From Shimia sp051201625 (lineage in GTDB: Bacteria > Pseudomonadota > Alphaproteobacteria > Rhodobacterales > Rhodobacteraceae): a stretch of DNA of 64,000 nucleotides. Of the stretch, positions 35,341 through 44,165 are shown in pieces (position 1 is the stretch's first letter; each line of letters opens with the position of its first letter). Under the pieces are notes generated by a model. It was not told the origin of the DNA. It ran no database searches and worked only from the letters and a program-made list of their open reading frames with translations. Where the stretch lies: the NCBI RefSeq assembly GCF_051201625.1, contig NZ_CP179203.1:992001-1056000 (forward strand), given 5' to 3'. The position numbers and the translations under genes were made by a program.

Positions 35341-36996
35341 CTACGCAAGTCGGCTCTTCAACAGGTCGCCAGACCTCAGAAGGATGGGGTGACCAACGGT
35401 CGAAAATGCGGTGTTTATCTGCTTTAGGGCCCTAAGAGTTTCTTGATGAATGTTACTAGTCTCTATACTTTCTGCAAGCCCCTCTCGCAGACGGCCGATG
35501 TGACTTCGCTGCAGCTTTTGCTCAACCTTACGCACTTTTTCCTTGGCAGCGACAAGCTCGCGGGCTTCGGCTGGGTTTTGATTCATCATGACGTTAAGAG
35601 CGAGTTGCACATTGCTTTGGACGCGATCTGTAAAGTCACTGATTTCATCTCTTCCTTGTTGTGAGAAGTGAAGTTTCTGCATATCCAGTCGTCTTGCAAG
35701 TTTGAGCATATTCCGTGCGATCGCATCAGAAGCGGAGTCGAGGCTCGATGAAATTGAAGCAAGTTCCATAGAGCGACGACTTAATTCCTCATCCATTCCT
35801 TTTTGACCGAGGCGCGCGAGATAAAGTTTTATATCGAGGTGCCGCTGCTTGATTGCTTTATCTTGATCCGTAATCGTATTGGCGGTGGCCCCGTTCCATT
35901 GGTCATAGAGAGGGTCCACGGCTATAAGCATCTGTTCGATCTTTTGTCCCATTCCTAGCAGTTCACGTGCTGCACAGTCCATGGCGCGCTGAGGCCGGTC
36001 CAGCAAGGCTGGGTCGAGCACACTTGTTGCCGCAAGAACACCGTTTGAGGTAGATTTTTCAGACATGATAGCTGAGATTGCCGCCATCATTGATCCAACG
36101 AATGGGAGTGTCAAAAGGGCCAGAAGTAAATTGAAGGCTAAGTGCAAATTTATCGATTGTCGGGCAGGGGTCGAGCCAAGCTGCATCAACAGGTCCGGCA
36201 TTGCCCCGATGGCGAAGGCCACAATCGCAGCCCCTCCACCGCGCAATACCAAATTCGCCATAATCATTCGCCGTGCATCTATCGGCGCGTTATAAGTTAA
36301 GACAAAAGCAATAACGCCGCCGCCTAGATTGGCGCCAAGAATCATGGCTGCAGCAGCAGTAAGTGGTAGTATGGATTGTCCAGCGAGCGTAACAAATAAC
36401 AAAACTGCCGCGACACTTGAGTGGACACCCCAGGCAAACGCTGCACCAATTATGAAAGCAGTTAGCAGGTCACGGCCCAGATAGGCCATGACAGCTTGCG
36501 TGCCAGGGTTAGATATCATCGGTTCGGTTGCGTAGCGGATCATATCCAACGAAACAAAGATTAAAGCGAGGCCAATCATGATCCGCCCTATCTGCCGTGT
36601 GTTGCTGCCTTCACCACGTAGAAAAACTGTGACCCCAATCAAAAGTAGCAATGGGATTAGTATCGGTTGCCGCACCATCAATAATTGAGTTACCACGGCG
36701 GACCCAACATCTGCACCAAGGAGAATTACTAGTCCTGTTGCGCTGGCAAGGGCCCCCTTCGATACGAAATTCGACACGAGAACGGCAACGGCAGTAGCGC
36801 TCTGCAACAGAACCGCCGCACCCATTCCGGTTCCCGCCGCTAGCATTCGGTTTTTTGCCGAATGCCGAAGCCAAATTCGCATGGGGGCTGTAAATCCTCG
36901 CTCAACCCCGGTACGCACCAAGCGCACGGCCCAGATCAGAAGGGCTGCAGCGCCTGCGATGTGGATCAGGATTTGAATAGCGTGGGTTTCGGTCAC
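35341..36996 (-). CDS. Na/Pi cotransporter family protein with PhoU-like C-terminus
   Basis: A 551-residue protein with GTG start. The N-terminal two thirds carry two Na/Pi cotransport repeats with the conserved QSATAVAVLVSNFV and GANLGGGVIAFVLTY segments and eight or so hydrophobic helices. The C-terminal 200 residues are helical and PhoU-like (DRPQRAMDCAARELLGMGQK, RRSMELASISSSLDSASDAI), as in NptA/YjbB proteins. YjbB-type members export phosphate in E. coli while NptA imports it, so direction is open. Its place beside a phosphodiesterase and ABC importer points to phosphate handling. Confidence 0.87.
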   Translation of the reverse strand: MTETHAIQILIHIAGAAALLIWAVRLVRTGVERGFTAPMRIWLRHSAKNRMLAAGTGMGAAVLLQSATAVAVLVSNFVSKGALASATGLVILLGADVGSAVVTQLLMVRQPILIPLLLLIGVTVFLRGEGSNTRQIGRIMIGLALIFVSLDMIRYATEPMISNPGTQAVMAYLGRDLLTAFIIGAAFAWGVHSSVAAVLLFVTLAGQSILPLTAAAAMILGANLGGGVIAFVLTYNAPIDARRMIMANLVLRGGGAAIVAFAIGAMPDLLMQLGSTPARQSINLHLAFNLLLALLTLPFVGSMMAAISAIMSEKSTSNGVLAATSVLDPALLDRPQRAMDCAARELLGMGQKIEQMLIAVDPLYDQWNGATANTITDQDKAIKQRHLDIKLYLARLGQKGMDEELSRRSMELASISSSLDSASDAIARNMLKLARRLDMQKLHFSQQGRDEISDFTDRVQSNVQLALNVMMNQNPAEARELVAAKEKVRKVEQKLQRSHIGRLREGLAESIETSNIHQETLRALKQINTAFSTVGHPILLRSGDLLKSRLA

Positions 36997-37025
36997 TAGA
37001 ATGCACTCTCTTTCAGTTCACTATA

Positions 37026-37817
37026 TCAAAAGGAAAAAGGTCCCAATCCTGCTTCTGCCCCAATTCGGATCGTTTGGAAACCGCCATCCCAACGATGTAG
37101 CAGGCAGCCGTCCTGTTGGATCATGAACCCAATAGGCGCGTCTGCACGTCGATCATAAGCAAACACACTGCATGGCGAAGGCGCGGAAATAGCAATTTTA
37201 CCGGCAAAATCGGTGACAAACATACTGTGGATATGACCACAAACCACGCGCAACGTACCAGCATATCCAGCCACAAGATCGCACAAAGCGGTCGAGTTCG
37301 TCAGACTGATGTTGTCCATGAAGTCTATGCCACTAGAAAACGGTGGATGATGCAGCGCGAGCAACACTGGCGCGCCATTCGCCAGAGATAGTGCGTCTTG
37401 AAGGAATTTCAGACTAGCTGATGATAGCGTTCCTAGTCCTTTCCCCTCAACCAAAGTATCCAGTCCAATCAGATGAATTTCACCTATGTTATAGGCCCAG
37501 TTGAGGGTTTCACTCGCCGGAAGAACCTTGGCGAATGCTCTCCGCATTGTGTTACGGGCGTCATGGTTTCCCGGGATCACATATGTCGGTAGGTCCAAGG
37601 GTGCAATAAGTGATTTAAATCTTGTGTAGCTTTCGGCTCTGCCATCATCAGTCAGGTCGCCACTTACCAAAAGTGCATCAATGGGTCCGATCTGATCACG
37701 AATCTTACCGATCCGCTTCACCAGGCGCTTCAATGCATCCGACGTATCCAACCGCCCTGAAACAAGTGTACCCTGTGGTACAATGTGGGTGTCAGATATC
37801 TGCAAAATTGCCGTCAT
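37026..37817 (-). CDS. Class III metallophosphoesterase, GpdQ/CpdA-like
   Basis: A 263-residue binuclear metallophosphoesterase with the ligand motifs DTH (ILQISDTHIV), GDLTDDG, GNHDAR, LALHHPP and VCGHIHSMF all in order. This set is typical of the GpdQ/CpdA cyclic-nucleotide and glycerophosphodiester phosphodiesterases. The start overlaps the upstream permease stop by four bases, so it belongs to the ABC operon. Together they suggest import of a phosphodiester (for example a glycerophosphodiester) and intracellular cleavage; substrate is inference. Confidence 0.85.
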   Translation of the reverse strand: MTAILQISDTHIVPQGTLVSGRLDTSDALKRLVKRIGKIRDQIGPIDALLVSGDLTDDGRAESYTRFKSLIAPLDLPTYVIPGNHDARNTMRRAFAKVLPASETLNWAYNIGEIHLIGLDTLVEGKGLGTLSSASLKFLQDALSLANGAPVLLALHHPPFSSGIDFMDNISLTNSTALCDLVAGYAGTLRVVCGHIHSMFVTDFAGKIAISAPSPCSVFAYDRRADAPIGFMIQQDGCLLHRWDGGFQTIRIGAEAGLGPFSF

Positions 37818-38623
37818 TTGATCCCTGCACGCAGGAATGCTTGAACAAACTGGCGTTGGAAGATGAGAAAAGCGATTAGTAAGGGTGCTACAGACATCAA
37901 GGTTGCGGCGGATATAATGCTGATATCAACTCCATTTTCTGGCGCACCGAAGATTGACAGACCCACGGTCAGGGGGCGTGTTTCAGGTGAATTCGTGACG
38001 ATTAACGGCCACAGAAAGTTGTTCCAGTGGGTTGAAACGGAGACAAGCGCATATGCGAGGTATGTCGGTTTTGCCAATGGGACATAAACGCGCCAAAGGA
38101 TCCCCAGCAAGCCGCAGCCTTCAATACGAGCGGCCTCGTGTAGCTCAATGGGCACGCCTTTAAACGCTTGTCGCATCAAAAAGATACCAAAAGCACTGGC
38201 CATATAAGGCATGCCGACGCCAAGTATTGAGTCAAACAAGCCAAGGCGAGAGACCATGGCGTAGTTCTCAACAATCAGAACCTCAGGCAAAATGAAAAGT
38301 TGCATCAGGACAAGAATAAACACAAAATTCTTGCCTGGAAATTGCAGTTGCGCGAAGGCAAAGCCAGCAAGTGTTGTCAAGATGAACTGACCGATCAAAA
38401 TTACAGTCACCAGCATAAAAGTATTGATGAAATACTTCAGCCAAGGCGCCCCGCTCCAAGCCACCCGAAAATTCTCTATTGTCCATGGCGAAAGGAGGTT
38501 CAAATTTACTGCGTCAGATGTGGAATGGGTGGCCGCCCAGAAAGCAAAAAGCAAGGGTGCAATCCAGATGATTGCTAGCAGGATCGCACCAAAGCTATCC
38601 ATAAACTTGATAAGGCTCTTCAT
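37814..38623 (-). CDS. ABC transporter permease, MalG/UgpE type
   Basis: A 269-residue inner-membrane permease with six helices and the EAA motif ELHEAARIEGCGLLGILWRV (residues 157-176). Length and position after a MalF-like permease identify the second member of a carbohydrate/glycerol-phosphate-type importer pair. It overlaps both neighbours by four bases. Confidence 0.88.
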   Translation of the reverse strand: MKSLIKFMDSFGAILLAIIWIAPLLFAFWAATHSTSDAVNLNLLSPWTIENFRVAWSGAPWLKYFINTFMLVTVILIGQFILTTLAGFAFAQLQFPGKNFVFILVLMQLFILPEVLIVENYAMVSRLGLFDSILGVGMPYMASAFGIFLMRQAFKGVPIELHEAARIEGCGLLGILWRVYVPLAKPTYLAYALVSVSTHWNNFLWPLIVTNSPETRPLTVGLSIFGAPENGVDISIISAATLMSVAPLLIAFLIFQRQFVQAFLRAGIK

Positions 38624-39513
38624 TGGTAGTGCGTCCTTTTATCGAGATAGAAGAACTGGATGGCTGCCACTACACCAAGGACTCCAATCACCATGATTGT
38701 CATAGCGGCTGCACTTGGGGCATCGAAGAAGGCAAATGCCATCTCCCAGATATAGTAAAGGATCAATTTGGAAGCGTCCGATGGCCCCCCCTTGGTTAAG
38801 ATAAAGAGATGATCAATCAATTTGACTGAGTTAATCATAGCATTTACGGCAATAAATAAAGTTGTAGGCATCAGTAGCGGTAATACGATGCGACGGGTGT
38901 AAGTCCACCGGCTAGCGCCTTCAATATCAGCTGCTTCCTTCAAGTCCTCAGGGATTGTTTGTAACGCAGCGAGGTAAAATATCATGAAGAACCCCGCTTC
39001 TTTCCATATCGTCACAATAATGATTGCCCAGAGTGCCGTTTCAGGTTGGCCCAGCCAGTTGACAGATGCGAAGCCAAAGAGGCTGCCGATTTGGTCTAAA
39101 ACGCCGAGGCCCGGTGTGTAGAAAAATAGCCATAGGTTTGCTGCAGCGATCATCGGCAAAACTGTTGGGGTGAAATAAGCAGTACGCACGAAACCACGTG
39201 CCGAAATCTTTGAGTTTGCCCAAAGCGCCATCGAGAGCGCGATGAAGATCGACACTGGGATTGTGATACCAGCATAGAGAAGGTTGTTCTTTACCACGAT
39301 CCAAAAAGTCGGGTCAGCAAAGAGATCAGCGTAGTTTTCAGTACCCACGAACTCGGATGGCTTGCGACGAGTGCTGCGCGAAAAAAGACTGGACGATAAG
39401 GTCGCAATCGATGGATAGAAGGCAAAAAGTGTGAGCAGGACGGCAGCCGGCGACAGTAATAACCAGCCATAAACGGCCTGTCTTCGACGTTCGAGATTCG
39501 CATGGGATGACAT
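38620..39513 (-). CDS. ABC transporter permease, MalF/UgpA type
   Basis: A 297-residue permease with six hydrophobic segments and the EAA loop LKEAADIEGASRWTYTRRIV. Start at ATG 39513 is chosen; a GTG at 39561 would begin inside the downstream hairpin and is unlikely. It pairs with the permease at 37814. Homology of this kind is to the CUT1 family, which carries sugars and glycerol-3-phosphate esters. Confidence 0.88.
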   Translation of the reverse strand: MSSHANLERRRQAVYGWLLLSPAAVLLTLFAFYPSIATLSSSLFSRSTRRKPSEFVGTENYADLFADPTFWIVVKNNLLYAGITIPVSIFIALSMALWANSKISARGFVRTAYFTPTVLPMIAAANLWLFFYTPGLGVLDQIGSLFGFASVNWLGQPETALWAIIIVTIWKEAGFFMIFYLAALQTIPEDLKEAADIEGASRWTYTRRIVLPLLMPTTLFIAVNAMINSVKLIDHLFILTKGGPSDASKLILYYIWEMAFAFFDAPSAAAMTIMVIGVLGVVAAIQFFYLDKRTHYQ

Positions 39514-39542
39514 GGCGCAGTTCCGGTAGCTCAGGGGTAGAG

Positions 39543-39567
39543 GGGCCGGTGTGGTAGACACCGGCCC
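39543..39567 (-). terminator. Strong stem-loop between binding-protein and permease genes
   Basis: GGGCCGGTGT (39543-39552) and ACACCGGCCC (39558-39567) form a perfect 10-bp stem with a five-base loop. It sits just after the stop of the solute-binding protein gene and before the first permease start, in the direction of transcription. No T-run follows, so it is more likely an mRNA-stabilising or partial-attenuation hairpin giving excess binding protein, as is known in ABC operons. Confidence 0.55.
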
Positions 39568-39579
39568 TTCGTAGAGTAT

Positions 39580-40848
39580 TTAGCGGTAATCGCTGAGAAG
39601 GCGGTCAGCTGCAGCCTGAGCTTCAGCCAAAGCGTCAGCAGGTTCTTTCGCGCCCGTTAGTGCAGATTGTATCGCGTTGTTCAGCCCATCCCGTACGCGA
39701 GCGGTCTCAAAGGTTGAGAATTCGGCTACAGCGTTTTCCAGCTGGTTGCGCGCTACCAGAGCAGGTGGAAATTCGGTCGTGTAGGCCTGAAGTGCCTCAG
39801 TCTCGTAGGCGGCGGGCGAAACGCCCATGTAACCGGTGCCTATTGACCATGCCGCTGCCTGTTCAGGCGATGTCATGAATTGCATCAGCTTCAGTGCCGC
39901 AGAGCGCTCCTCATCCGTCGTATCCTTAAACAGATAAAAGTTGCCGCCACCGGTTGGTGACCCAAGACGTTTATTTGCAGGCAACTCAGCTACACCGAAA
40001 TCAAAGCTGGCAGCCTTCTTAACAGCAGTTAGGTTCCCAGTGGAATGCCACATCATCGCTGTTTGTCCTTCAAGAAACGCCTGACGCAATGTGCCCCATT
40101 CGACGGTGCCTGTTGGCATGATACCATGCTCGGTTGAAAGTGATTTCCAGAACTCTAGGGTTTCGACAACCGTCGGGTCGTCAAAAAACGTAGTCAGTCC
40201 ATCACCAGACATTACTTCCTTGCCATTTTGGATCGCTAGTGCTTGAAACATCCAGTAAGGATAGCCAGTCGATGGGATCATTAAACCATACGTATCGCCA
40301 TTGGTTAGGCTTTTACCCATTGATATCATTTCGTCCCACGTCGTTGGTGCTGATTCAGGATCTAGTCCAGCAGCGCGAAACATATCTTTGTTGTAGTAAG
40401 CCACGATCGTGGATCGCTGAAACGGAATGCCCCAAGTTTGACCCTCGATCTTACCATTAGCCATTAGAGCCGGGTAAAAACTATTCAGCCACGCCTTTTC
40501 TTCCGCTGAGGTGGCAACGCTTTCAAATGGCAGGATCAAATCCTGTTCGATCAGGTCATATGCGTCGATAGAGAACATTACCGCAAGCTGCGCCGGCTCG
40601 CCTGAGGCGAGTGCTGAAAGGGCGCGTACACGAGTGTCATCGTAGTTGCCGGAATAGATCGCATTCACCTTGATATCTGGGTTTGCAGCTTCAAAGTCCG
40701 CAACTATGCCGTCTACCACTTCGGTTAATGCACCCCCGACAGCAATCGGGTAATACATCGTCAGTTCGGTCTCTGCCACCGCGGGCAATGCCATGCCGGC
40801 GGACATGGCTATGGCCAGCCCCAAACCTTTTGTCGAATAATTTTTCAT
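39580..40848 (-). CDS. ABC transporter solute-binding protein, UgpB-like (CUT1)
   Basis: A 422-residue periplasmic protein with signal peptide MKNYSTKGLGLAIAMSAGMA (cut near AVAE). The body has EGQTWGIPFQRSTIVAYYNK and PTTWDEMISMGKSLTNG, characteristic of extracellular solute-binding protein family 1 and close in layout to UgpB. It supplies the MalF/MalG-type permeases in this operon. The ligand is inferred, from the neighbouring phosphodiesterase and Na/Pi genes, to be a glycerol phosphate or related ester; a sugar cannot be excluded. Confidence 0.87.
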   Translation of the reverse strand: MKNYSTKGLGLAIAMSAGMALPAVAETELTMYYPIAVGGALTEVVDGIVADFEAANPDIKVNAIYSGNYDDTRVRALSALASGEPAQLAVMFSIDAYDLIEQDLILPFESVATSAEEKAWLNSFYPALMANGKIEGQTWGIPFQRSTIVAYYNKDMFRAAGLDPESAPTTWDEMISMGKSLTNGDTYGLMIPSTGYPYWMFQALAIQNGKEVMSGDGLTTFFDDPTVVETLEFWKSLSTEHGIMPTGTVEWGTLRQAFLEGQTAMMWHSTGNLTAVKKAASFDFGVAELPANKRLGSPTGGGNFYLFKDTTDEERSAALKLMQFMTSPEQAAAWSIGTGYMGVSPAAYETEALQAYTTEFPPALVARNQLENAVAEFSTFETARVRDGLNNAIQSALTGAKEPADALAEAQAAADRLLSDYR

Positions 40849-40895
40849 TTGTCTCTCCCTTGGTTTTAGTCGTTCTTTTATTGGGTAGTTAGTTT

Positions 40896-41915
40896 TTACC
40901 CCACCACCCGTTGACCTTCAGCGTCAAAGACGTGCAGGTGTTCGTCGTGAAAATTGATATCGATATTGTCACCTTCGACCATCATCGAAAGTCCCGGCTT
41001 CAGCACACAGAGCCCCGTTGTTCCTTTGTGATCCAGTCCGATTAAAGTCTCGGCCCCCAAAAATTCGCTTTCAGTAATTCGGCAGCGCATCCGCCCCTCT
41101 CCCTTTGGCACGACTTGGATGTTCTCAGCTCTTATTCCGATTGTCTTTTTCTCGCCGAATCCGTCTAATACCGAGGAGTCAATCAATGCCATTGGCGGTG
41201 CACCGACAAATTCCGCAACGAAAGTGTTGTTGGGTTTGCTGTAAAGGTCCTCTGGAGCACCAACCTGTTGGATATGCCCGTTCTTCATCAAGACGACAGT
41301 GTCAGCCATACTCATCGCTTCGGTTTGGTCATGGGTGACATAAACGACTGTAATACCGAGATTTCGTTGTAGTTTTTTGATATCTTTGCGTACTGCATTG
41401 CGCAGTTTTGCATCTAGGTTTGATAGAGGCTCGTCCATTAGACACAGGCGCTGCCCCGCTACGATTGCGCGAGCTAAAGCGACGCGCTGACGTTGCCCGC
41501 CCGACAATTCGCCTGGTTTGCGGTCTTCGAGGCCGAGCAGTCCGGTGATCTCTAACGCCCGGCGTAGTTTCTCCAATCGCTCTTTCTTTCCGACGCGCCT
41601 TACTTTTAGACCGAACATAACGTTTTCGGCGACGGACAAATGTGGAAATAGGGCGTACGATTGAAAAACCATCGATAAGTTGCGATCAGAAGCGGCACTG
41701 GTCGTCACATCTCTGCCATCGATAAAAATCTTGCCTTCTTCCGGTAACTCCAAGCCCGCGAGTAGGCGTAATGTCGTCGACTTGCCACATCCGGATGGTC
41801 CCAATAAAGCGATGAAGCTGCCTTCGGCGATATCAAGCGTGATATTTTCAACGCCCAACTGTCCGTTCCAACGTTTCGCTACGCCTTCGAGTTTTACAAA
41901 CGATGGATTTGTCAT
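40896..41915 (-). CDS. ABC importer ATP-binding protein, UgpC/MalK-like
   Basis: A 339-residue ATPase with Walker A GPSGCGKST, Q-loop FQSYALFPHLSV, signature LSGGQRQRVALARAI and Walker B LCLMDEPLSNLDAKLR, followed by a C-terminal TOBE regulatory domain (about residues 240-339). This matches the MalK/UgpC class that powers CUT1 importers. The start overlaps the regulator stop by four bases; the binding protein gene follows. Confidence 0.93.
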   Translation of the reverse strand: MTNPSFVKLEGVAKRWNGQLGVENITLDIAEGSFIALLGPSGCGKSTTLRLLAGLELPEEGKIFIDGRDVTTSAASDRNLSMVFQSYALFPHLSVAENVMFGLKVRRVGKKERLEKLRRALEITGLLGLEDRKPGELSGGQRQRVALARAIVAGQRLCLMDEPLSNLDAKLRNAVRKDIKKLQRNLGITVVYVTHDQTEAMSMADTVVLMKNGHIQQVGAPEDLYSKPNNTFVAEFVGAPPMALIDSSVLDGFGEKKTIGIRAENIQVVPKGEGRMRCRITESEFLGAETLIGLDHKGTTGLCVLKPGLSMMVEGDNIDINFHDEHLHVFDAEGQRVVG

Positions 41916-42691
41916 ATTTGATGCCCTTCAGCCACTAGCAGCTTGTCGTTGAGTTTATCTAGTAACGGAGCGAAATGCCCGGCCGGCCGCTGGTCAACAA
42001 TGATCCGGTCTATATCGGCAATATTGCTGCCCAGAGCAGGGGCGTGTCTTCCAAATTTTGATCCATCTATTACTAGGAAGGATTGTTGCGCATTCGCACA
42101 AATTTTTTGGGTCGCGCGTACCTCGGTTGTATGAAACTCTAGGAGGCCACCGTCTTTTGCGACTCCAGCGGTGCCAAAAATCGCAAAATCAGCACGGAAT
42201 CGTGCAAAGAAGTCCAGAACATCATTTCCGAGGATATCACGATCCGGCAACCGAATTTCGCCGCCAGGCAGAATAATCCGATTTGACACTTCTTCACTGA
42301 GCGCCATTGCTGCACTCAGATTGTTGGTGATGACTGTCAACTCTTTGTGGTACCGTAACGCTTTTGCAACGCTGAGCGGGGTTGAGCCGATGGACAAGAA
42401 CAAAGTAGCACCATTGGGAACTAGGTTGGCAGTGGCCTCACCGATTGCGCGTTTACCCATAAGATTCGTGCCCGCACGTTGATCGAATGGCGTATTAAGG
42501 AATTCTTCACTTAATTCGATGCGGCCGTGTACGCGGTGCAGCATGTCGCCTTTACAGAGGGAATCAACATCACGACGGATTGTCTGCATCGAGACATCTA
42601 ACCGTTCTGCCAATGAACCTACAGACATCGCGCCATGCTCCAGCACAATGGCTGAGATTTCTTCGCGCCGCCTGTGTTTCTTTGATAGCAT
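41912..42691 (-). CDS. DeoR/GlpR-family transcriptional regulator
   Basis: A 259-residue protein with N-terminal DeoR HTH (RREEISAIVLEHGAMSVGSL, then LDVSMQTIRRDVDSL) and the sugar-phosphate-sensing domain (from about residue 75, with GSTPLSVAKAL and VITNNLSAAMAL). Start at ATG 42691 has GAGG five bases upstream; the frame extends to 42871 through AT-rich sequence. It overlaps the ATPase gene, so it heads the operon. The inducer of such regulators is commonly a phosphorylated sugar or glycerol-3-phosphate. Confidence 0.87.
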   Translation of the reverse strand: MLSKKHRRREEISAIVLEHGAMSVGSLAERLDVSMQTIRRDVDSLCKGDMLHRVHGRIELSEEFLNTPFDQRAGTNLMGKRAIGEATANLVPNGATLFLSIGSTPLSVAKALRYHKELTVITNNLSAAMALSEEVSNRIILPGGEIRLPDRDILGNDVLDFFARFRADFAIFGTAGVAKDGGLLEFHTTEVRATQKICANAQQSFLVIDGSKFGRHAPALGSNIADIDRIIVDQRPAGHFAPLLDKLNDKLLVAEGHQI

Positions 42692-42828
42692 TCTGCCCTC
42701 ACCTGAGTCGCTCATGACGATAATAGGTAAAAAACTACAAAACAACATTTTAATGTCAGAAAAAATTTCACAACCTGATTTAATGAGACAACTTGTAAGT
42801 AAAAGTTGATTATCAGGTAATTTAGGCA

Positions 42829-42858
42829 TTTTGTTTTGTTGTTTTGTTGTTTTTTCTT
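42829..42858. repeat. T/G-rich direct repeats in the DeoR-HAD divergent promoter region
   Basis: Short TTTTGTTG-type units are repeated in tandem between the divergent DeoR and HAD genes. The location is right for regulator binding sites, and DeoR proteins often use short direct repeats. It may also be plain low-complexity DNA. Confidence 0.3.
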
Positions 42859-42919
42859 TTGCTCCGAACATTATCCTTTAAGGTGTGTCTAAACGGAGCT
42901 TCAAGAATCAAAGTGGGGT

Positions 42920-43807
42920 ATGATGCTGACAACTCAGTCGATTTTTGATCGCTATCAAGAAGTCCGGGCGCGATTTCCGCAGGTCGCTGCTCATAGAGAC
43001 TCGTGTGATATTCAGTCCCTGTTGGATATAACTAACCAAGTTGATGCATTTGTTTTTGACGCCTTTGGTGTATTAAACGTGGGAGAAACGATGATCCCGG
43101 GTGCGGACAAAAGGCTGGAACAATTACGTGAAAATGGCTGTGCGGTCAGAATTCTCACTAATGCGGCCAGCTACGATCGTTGTGGCGCAATCGCTAAATT
43201 CAAACGCCTTGGATTGCGAGTTGAGGATGATGAAATCATCACCAGTCGCGAGGCCGCTCTTCAAAATTTGAATCAAGGGAAATGGGGTGTAATCGCCGCT
43301 GACACTGATCCGCTGCGCGACCTGCCTGACACTGTGATACGTTTGCAAGATATTTATGCCGACTATGAGCAGGTTGACCAATTCTTGTTTCTGTCAACGG
43401 CAAATTGGACCGTTACTCGACAGGATCTTTTACTGAGTGCAATGCAGCACCGTCCTCGATTGCTTCGAATTGGTAACGCAGACTTAGCTGCTCCCCGCGA
43501 TGAAGGATTTTCAGTTGAACCCGGACATTTTGGGCACCAGATTGCGGACTTATTTCCTGATTATGTGCAGTTTTTTGGGAAGCCTTTTCCTGAGGTATAC
43601 GATCTTGTCGAAGGGTCGCTGCCCTCGCTGCCATCAGACCGCATTGTAATGTGTGGTGATACACTTCACACAGATATCTTAGGCGCTGTTGCTAGAGGTT
43701 GGCGCACTGTACTTGTCACGCAAGATGGTTTGTTTGCTGGTTATGATACGAAACCATTTTCAGAACGATCTGGTATCTTTGCTGATTGGCGACTTAAACG
43801 AATTTGA
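42920..43807 (+). CDS. HAD-superfamily (subclass IIA) hydrolase, NagD-like
   Basis: A 295-residue HAD protein. Motif I is FVFDAFGVLNVG, motif II is RILTNAAS, then IGNADLAAPRDEG and motif III/IV FFGKPFPEVYDL and MVCGDTLHTDILGA (read here as VMCGDTLHTDI). The second acid of the usual DxD is Phe, as in the class IIA-like DxYGV group, so phosphatase efficiency is uncertain. It is divergent from the DeoR-led ABC operon and may remove phosphate from glycerol phosphate or a related ester released by the phosphodiesterase; inference. Confidence 0.82.
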   Translation: MMLTTQSIFDRYQEVRARFPQVAAHRDSCDIQSLLDITNQVDAFVFDAFGVLNVGETMIPGADKRLEQLRENGCAVRILTNAASYDRCGAIAKFKRLGLRVEDDEIITSREAALQNLNQGKWGVIAADTDPLRDLPDTVIRLQDIYADYEQVDQFLFLSTANWTVTRQDLLLSAMQHRPRLLRIGNADLAAPRDEGFSVEPGHFGHQIADLFPDYVQFFGKPFPEVYDLVEGSLPSLPSDRIVMCGDTLHTDILGAVARGWRTVLVTQDGLFAGYDTKPFSERSGIFADWRLKRI

Positions 43808-44165
43808 GGGTTTTCGAACGGAAAATCACGGCGGGTATCACACCGAAGTTGTATCTCGAAATGCAAGTTTGAGTGTGAGTCGTCGAGACTGTGAAGTTGC
43901 ATCTGTTGGTGGCCGTGTAAAACCATCCTATTTCCTCTGATTTCACAAAAGTTGCGGTTACCTGTTCAACGACGTATTTTAGATAGTACTTACAGATAGG
44001 GGGTTGTATTGGAGCCACTCACCCAAAGCTGCGATTTCACAATGGGTCCAATTCAACCAAACGAACCCAATTGCCCAGAGTGTTTCTAATGTCTCTTTTT
44101 ATCTTGCAATGGGTTTAAATTGTAAGGTCGATCACACAACGGCAGTAATGTGATGGTTTTTGTCG
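43808..44165. other. Convergent gap, no gene seen
   Basis: About 360 bases between the HAD gene and the M24-family gene, which point toward each other. No clear hairpin with T-run and no family-like open frame. Nothing further recognised. Confidence 0.4.
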
